40,820 nucleotides of DNA, from positions 1 through 40,820 of the forward strand of contig JAQUCE010000042.1 of the NCBI GenBank assembly GCA_028686345.1. The letters run 5' to 3'. Shown piece by piece: positions 39,433 to 40,820 of the stretch. The stretch's first letter is position 1. Each line of letters starts with the position of its first letter. This DNA comes from Kiritimatiellia bacterium. GTDB taxonomy: Bacteria > Verrucomicrobiota > Kiritimatiellia > RFP12 > UBA1067. The position numbers and the translations under genes were made by a program. Below the pieces are notes generated by a model. That model was not told where the DNA came from and ran no database searches. It was given only the letters and a program-made list of their open reading frames with translations.

Positions 39433-40820
39433 TTAACCTTCAGGCTGAACCTGCGTCAGGAATTCAATACTGGTTTTAAAAACCTCGGCGCTCCACGTTG
39501 CACTATAGTAGCTGTGGCCAGCATGGGGGATGAGGTGGAGCGAGCTGGGGATGCTGTGCTTGGCGCAATACTCGGTGTAAGCCTGCATGGAACCGGGCGC
39601 ATCCGGGTCCGAGCCGCCAAAGACAAAGTGTACGGGGTTGCTGTATTGCGCGAACATCCGGAGTGTCTGATCTTCGCTCTTTGCCTCTTCATCTGAGCGG
39701 CTCTCATGCTGAACCAGCGCTTTGGTGACCATCTTGGTCTGTACCCGGCCGCTCAGAATTTTTTTCCAGGTCTCAAGCTGAGTCAGTTTTTTGAGGTAGG
39801 TCAGGAGCGCCTTTTTAGTTTTATGGGCATCGGTTTTGGCACTGCGCAGTGATCCCATGGACTCGGCGGAGAGCAGCAGCAGCTTGCTGATATCAAGGTG
39901 GGCGGCAGCCAGTTTGATGGCCACCTTGCAGCCCGAGCAGATGGCCGCCACATAGAGCGGGGCGCCTGGCGGCAGCTGCATCCGAAGTTCAGCCAATGCT
40001 GCTGCCGCGTCCTCAGCCATTGAGTGGATCGAAGCTTCGCCATGCGCTCCATCACTCAGTCCGCGGCCGCGGAAATCCGGGCGCAGGCAGAGAAGGCCGT
40101 GTTGTGTAAGTTGGCGTGCAAGCTCTGTGAACATACGGTGCGGACCAGTGCGGTCGCCGGACCAACCCGCCAGGAAAAGAACCCCGGCGGTTACCGCTCC
40201 GCGCGGCTGATCCATGGCAGCCCGGATGGTCGCGCCATTGAGGGTGATGTTGATCAGCTGTGTATCCATTGTTTGATTGTGAAGTTCCGGCAGCTGCGCT
40301 GACCGAGAGTCCGCGGAAAAACCTGCTGCAATCCAACTTACAACCTCAGCCTGCAGCTGGCTTAGATCAACATGACCGACCGTATTCCAGAAGGGGGGGA
40401 AGCGGAGTTCTGAGATTTGCGCTGTCGTGTTCTGCTCCTTGATTGCCTTGAATGTTTTGGGGCTGTGTCCACCGGGGATCAGGAGTAAGCGCTGGCCGGA
40501 TATTGGATGTTGATTGTCGGGTGTTGAATGTTCCTCTGTTCTCCGAGCTCCGACCTCTGTGATCCACGCATACATCTTGGCTGAGAAGAGATAGCCGTCC
40601 AGATCAATGGCCCCGCCGCTCTGCACCTGTGCCAGGAGCGAGGCGCGGCTCTCAATTGCCTGGCCGTAGGCCACCATATCATTGACCATGCGGCGTTGCA
40701 GCAGCTGATGGGTGAACTCTGCGCCCGAAGCTGGCGCGATCATGATTGCGCGTTGAATTGCTTCCTGATCAGAGGCAAGCTCGGTCAGCAGCAGTGCCGC
40801 GAGCCGGGGGCCGAGCGCAA
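39433..40820 (-). CDS. Fused double alpha/beta hydrolase, 5' end outside the window
   Basis: At least 462 codons; the frame stays open to the window edge, so the ATG at 40743 is probably internal. The downstream half (from about MDTQLINITLNG) is a full alpha/beta hydrolase: FLAGWSGDRTGPHRMF, LRPDFRGRGLSDG, a nucleophile elbow AICSGCK (apparently Cys, as in dienelactone hydrolases), then GGSDPDAPGS and HAGHSYY as acid and His regions. The upstream half looks like the end of another hydrolase (RLAALLLTELAS, MVAYGQAIESRASLLAQ, FPPFWNTV). From memory this resembles the two exosortase-system-associated hydrolases, normally separate adjacent genes, joined in one chain. No exosortase gene is in the window, so that role is inferred. 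Confidence 0.7.
   Translation of the reverse strand, partial: ALGPRLAALLLTELASDQEAIQRAIMIAPASGAEFTHQLLQRRMVNDMVAYGQAIESRASLLAQVQSGGAIDLDGYLFSAKMYAWITEVGARRTEEHSTPDNQHPISGQRLLLIPGGHSPKTFKAIKEQNTTAQISELRFPPFWNTVGHVDLSQLQAEVVSWIAAGFSADSRSAQLPELHNQTMDTQLINITLNGATIRAAMDQPRGAVTAGVLFLAGWSGDRTGPHRMFTELARQLTQHGLLCLRPDFRGRGLSDGAHGEASIHSMAEDAAAALAELRMQLPPGAPLYVAAICSGCKVAIKLAAAHLDISKLLLLSAESMGSLRSAKTDAHKTKKALLTYLKKLTQLETWKKILSGRVQTKMVTKALVQHESRSDEEAKSEDQTLRMFAQYSNPVHFVFGGSDPDAPGSMQAYTEYCAKHSIPSSLHLIPHAGHSYYSATWSAEVFKTSIEFLTQVQPEG
40495..40555 (-). repeat. Repeat-like in-frame insertion in the hydrolase gene
   Basis: On the minus strand this encodes GARRTEEHSTPDNQHPI between two conserved-looking stretches (YAWITEV and SGQRLLLIPGG). 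The DNA (ATTCAACACCCGACAATCAA type) has the low-complexity look of intergenic repeats rather than the flanking codon use. Confidence 0.5.

Overview
The window reads as the chromosome of an uncultured Gram-negative bacterium of the PVC superphylum, most likely Kiritimatiellota or Lentisphaerota. I infer this from the secreted proteins (parallel beta-helix, GEVED, SdrD-B-like and He_PIG modules, and an EF-hand-like pair with YWRAGGY motifs), from a full Na+-translocating NQR operon, and from gaps crowded with small structured repeats. No rRNA, tRNA, CRISPR, transposase or phage gene was seen. TAG, TAA and TGA are all used as ordinary stops.

Layout. (1) 1-17308 (+): three large secreted modular proteins in a row. 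A giant beta-helix protein (>3,650 aa) enters from the left edge and carries an in-frame amber codon at 89-91. It is followed by a 1,225-aa protein with four copies of a module found also in the giant protein, and by a GEVED/SdrD-B protein of about 805 aa. (2) 17309-18358: about 1 kb of nested palindromes and dispersed repeats. (3) 18359-21493 (-): a recO/parvulin-lipoprotein pair ending in a strong terminator, then a DUF502 membrane protein. (4) 21619-28462 (+): tolB, two tandem pal genes, tatB, tatC, hisB, hisA and an M16 peptidase, mostly tightly spaced. (5) 29063-35397 (+): nqrABCD, a 521-bp repeat-filled gap, nqrEF, and a 54-codon Cys-rich membrane protein that may be NqrM-like. (6) 35398-38009: repeats, a small Tyr-rich secreted protein and a frameshifted gene remnant. 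(7) 38010-40820: rimO (+), converging on a partial gene (-) that looks like two fused alpha/beta hydrolases.

How the genes fit together: TolB and Pal link the outer membrane to peptidoglycan; TatBC exports folded proteins; the parvulin lipoprotein probably folds exported proteins such as the large beta-rich ones; NQR builds a sodium gradient; HisB and HisA are histidine biosynthesis; RimO modifies ribosomal protein S12.

The most unusual content lies between the genes. One 120-175-bp family (here called R1) has five copies with a conserved hairpin and a conserved long-range pairing; four of them start 1-36 bp after a stop codon, in the orientation of the upstream gene. Other families supply the stop codons of hisA and rimO, split the nqr operon, and appear in frame inside the hydrolase gene. 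The parvulin lipoprotein also looks circularly permuted.
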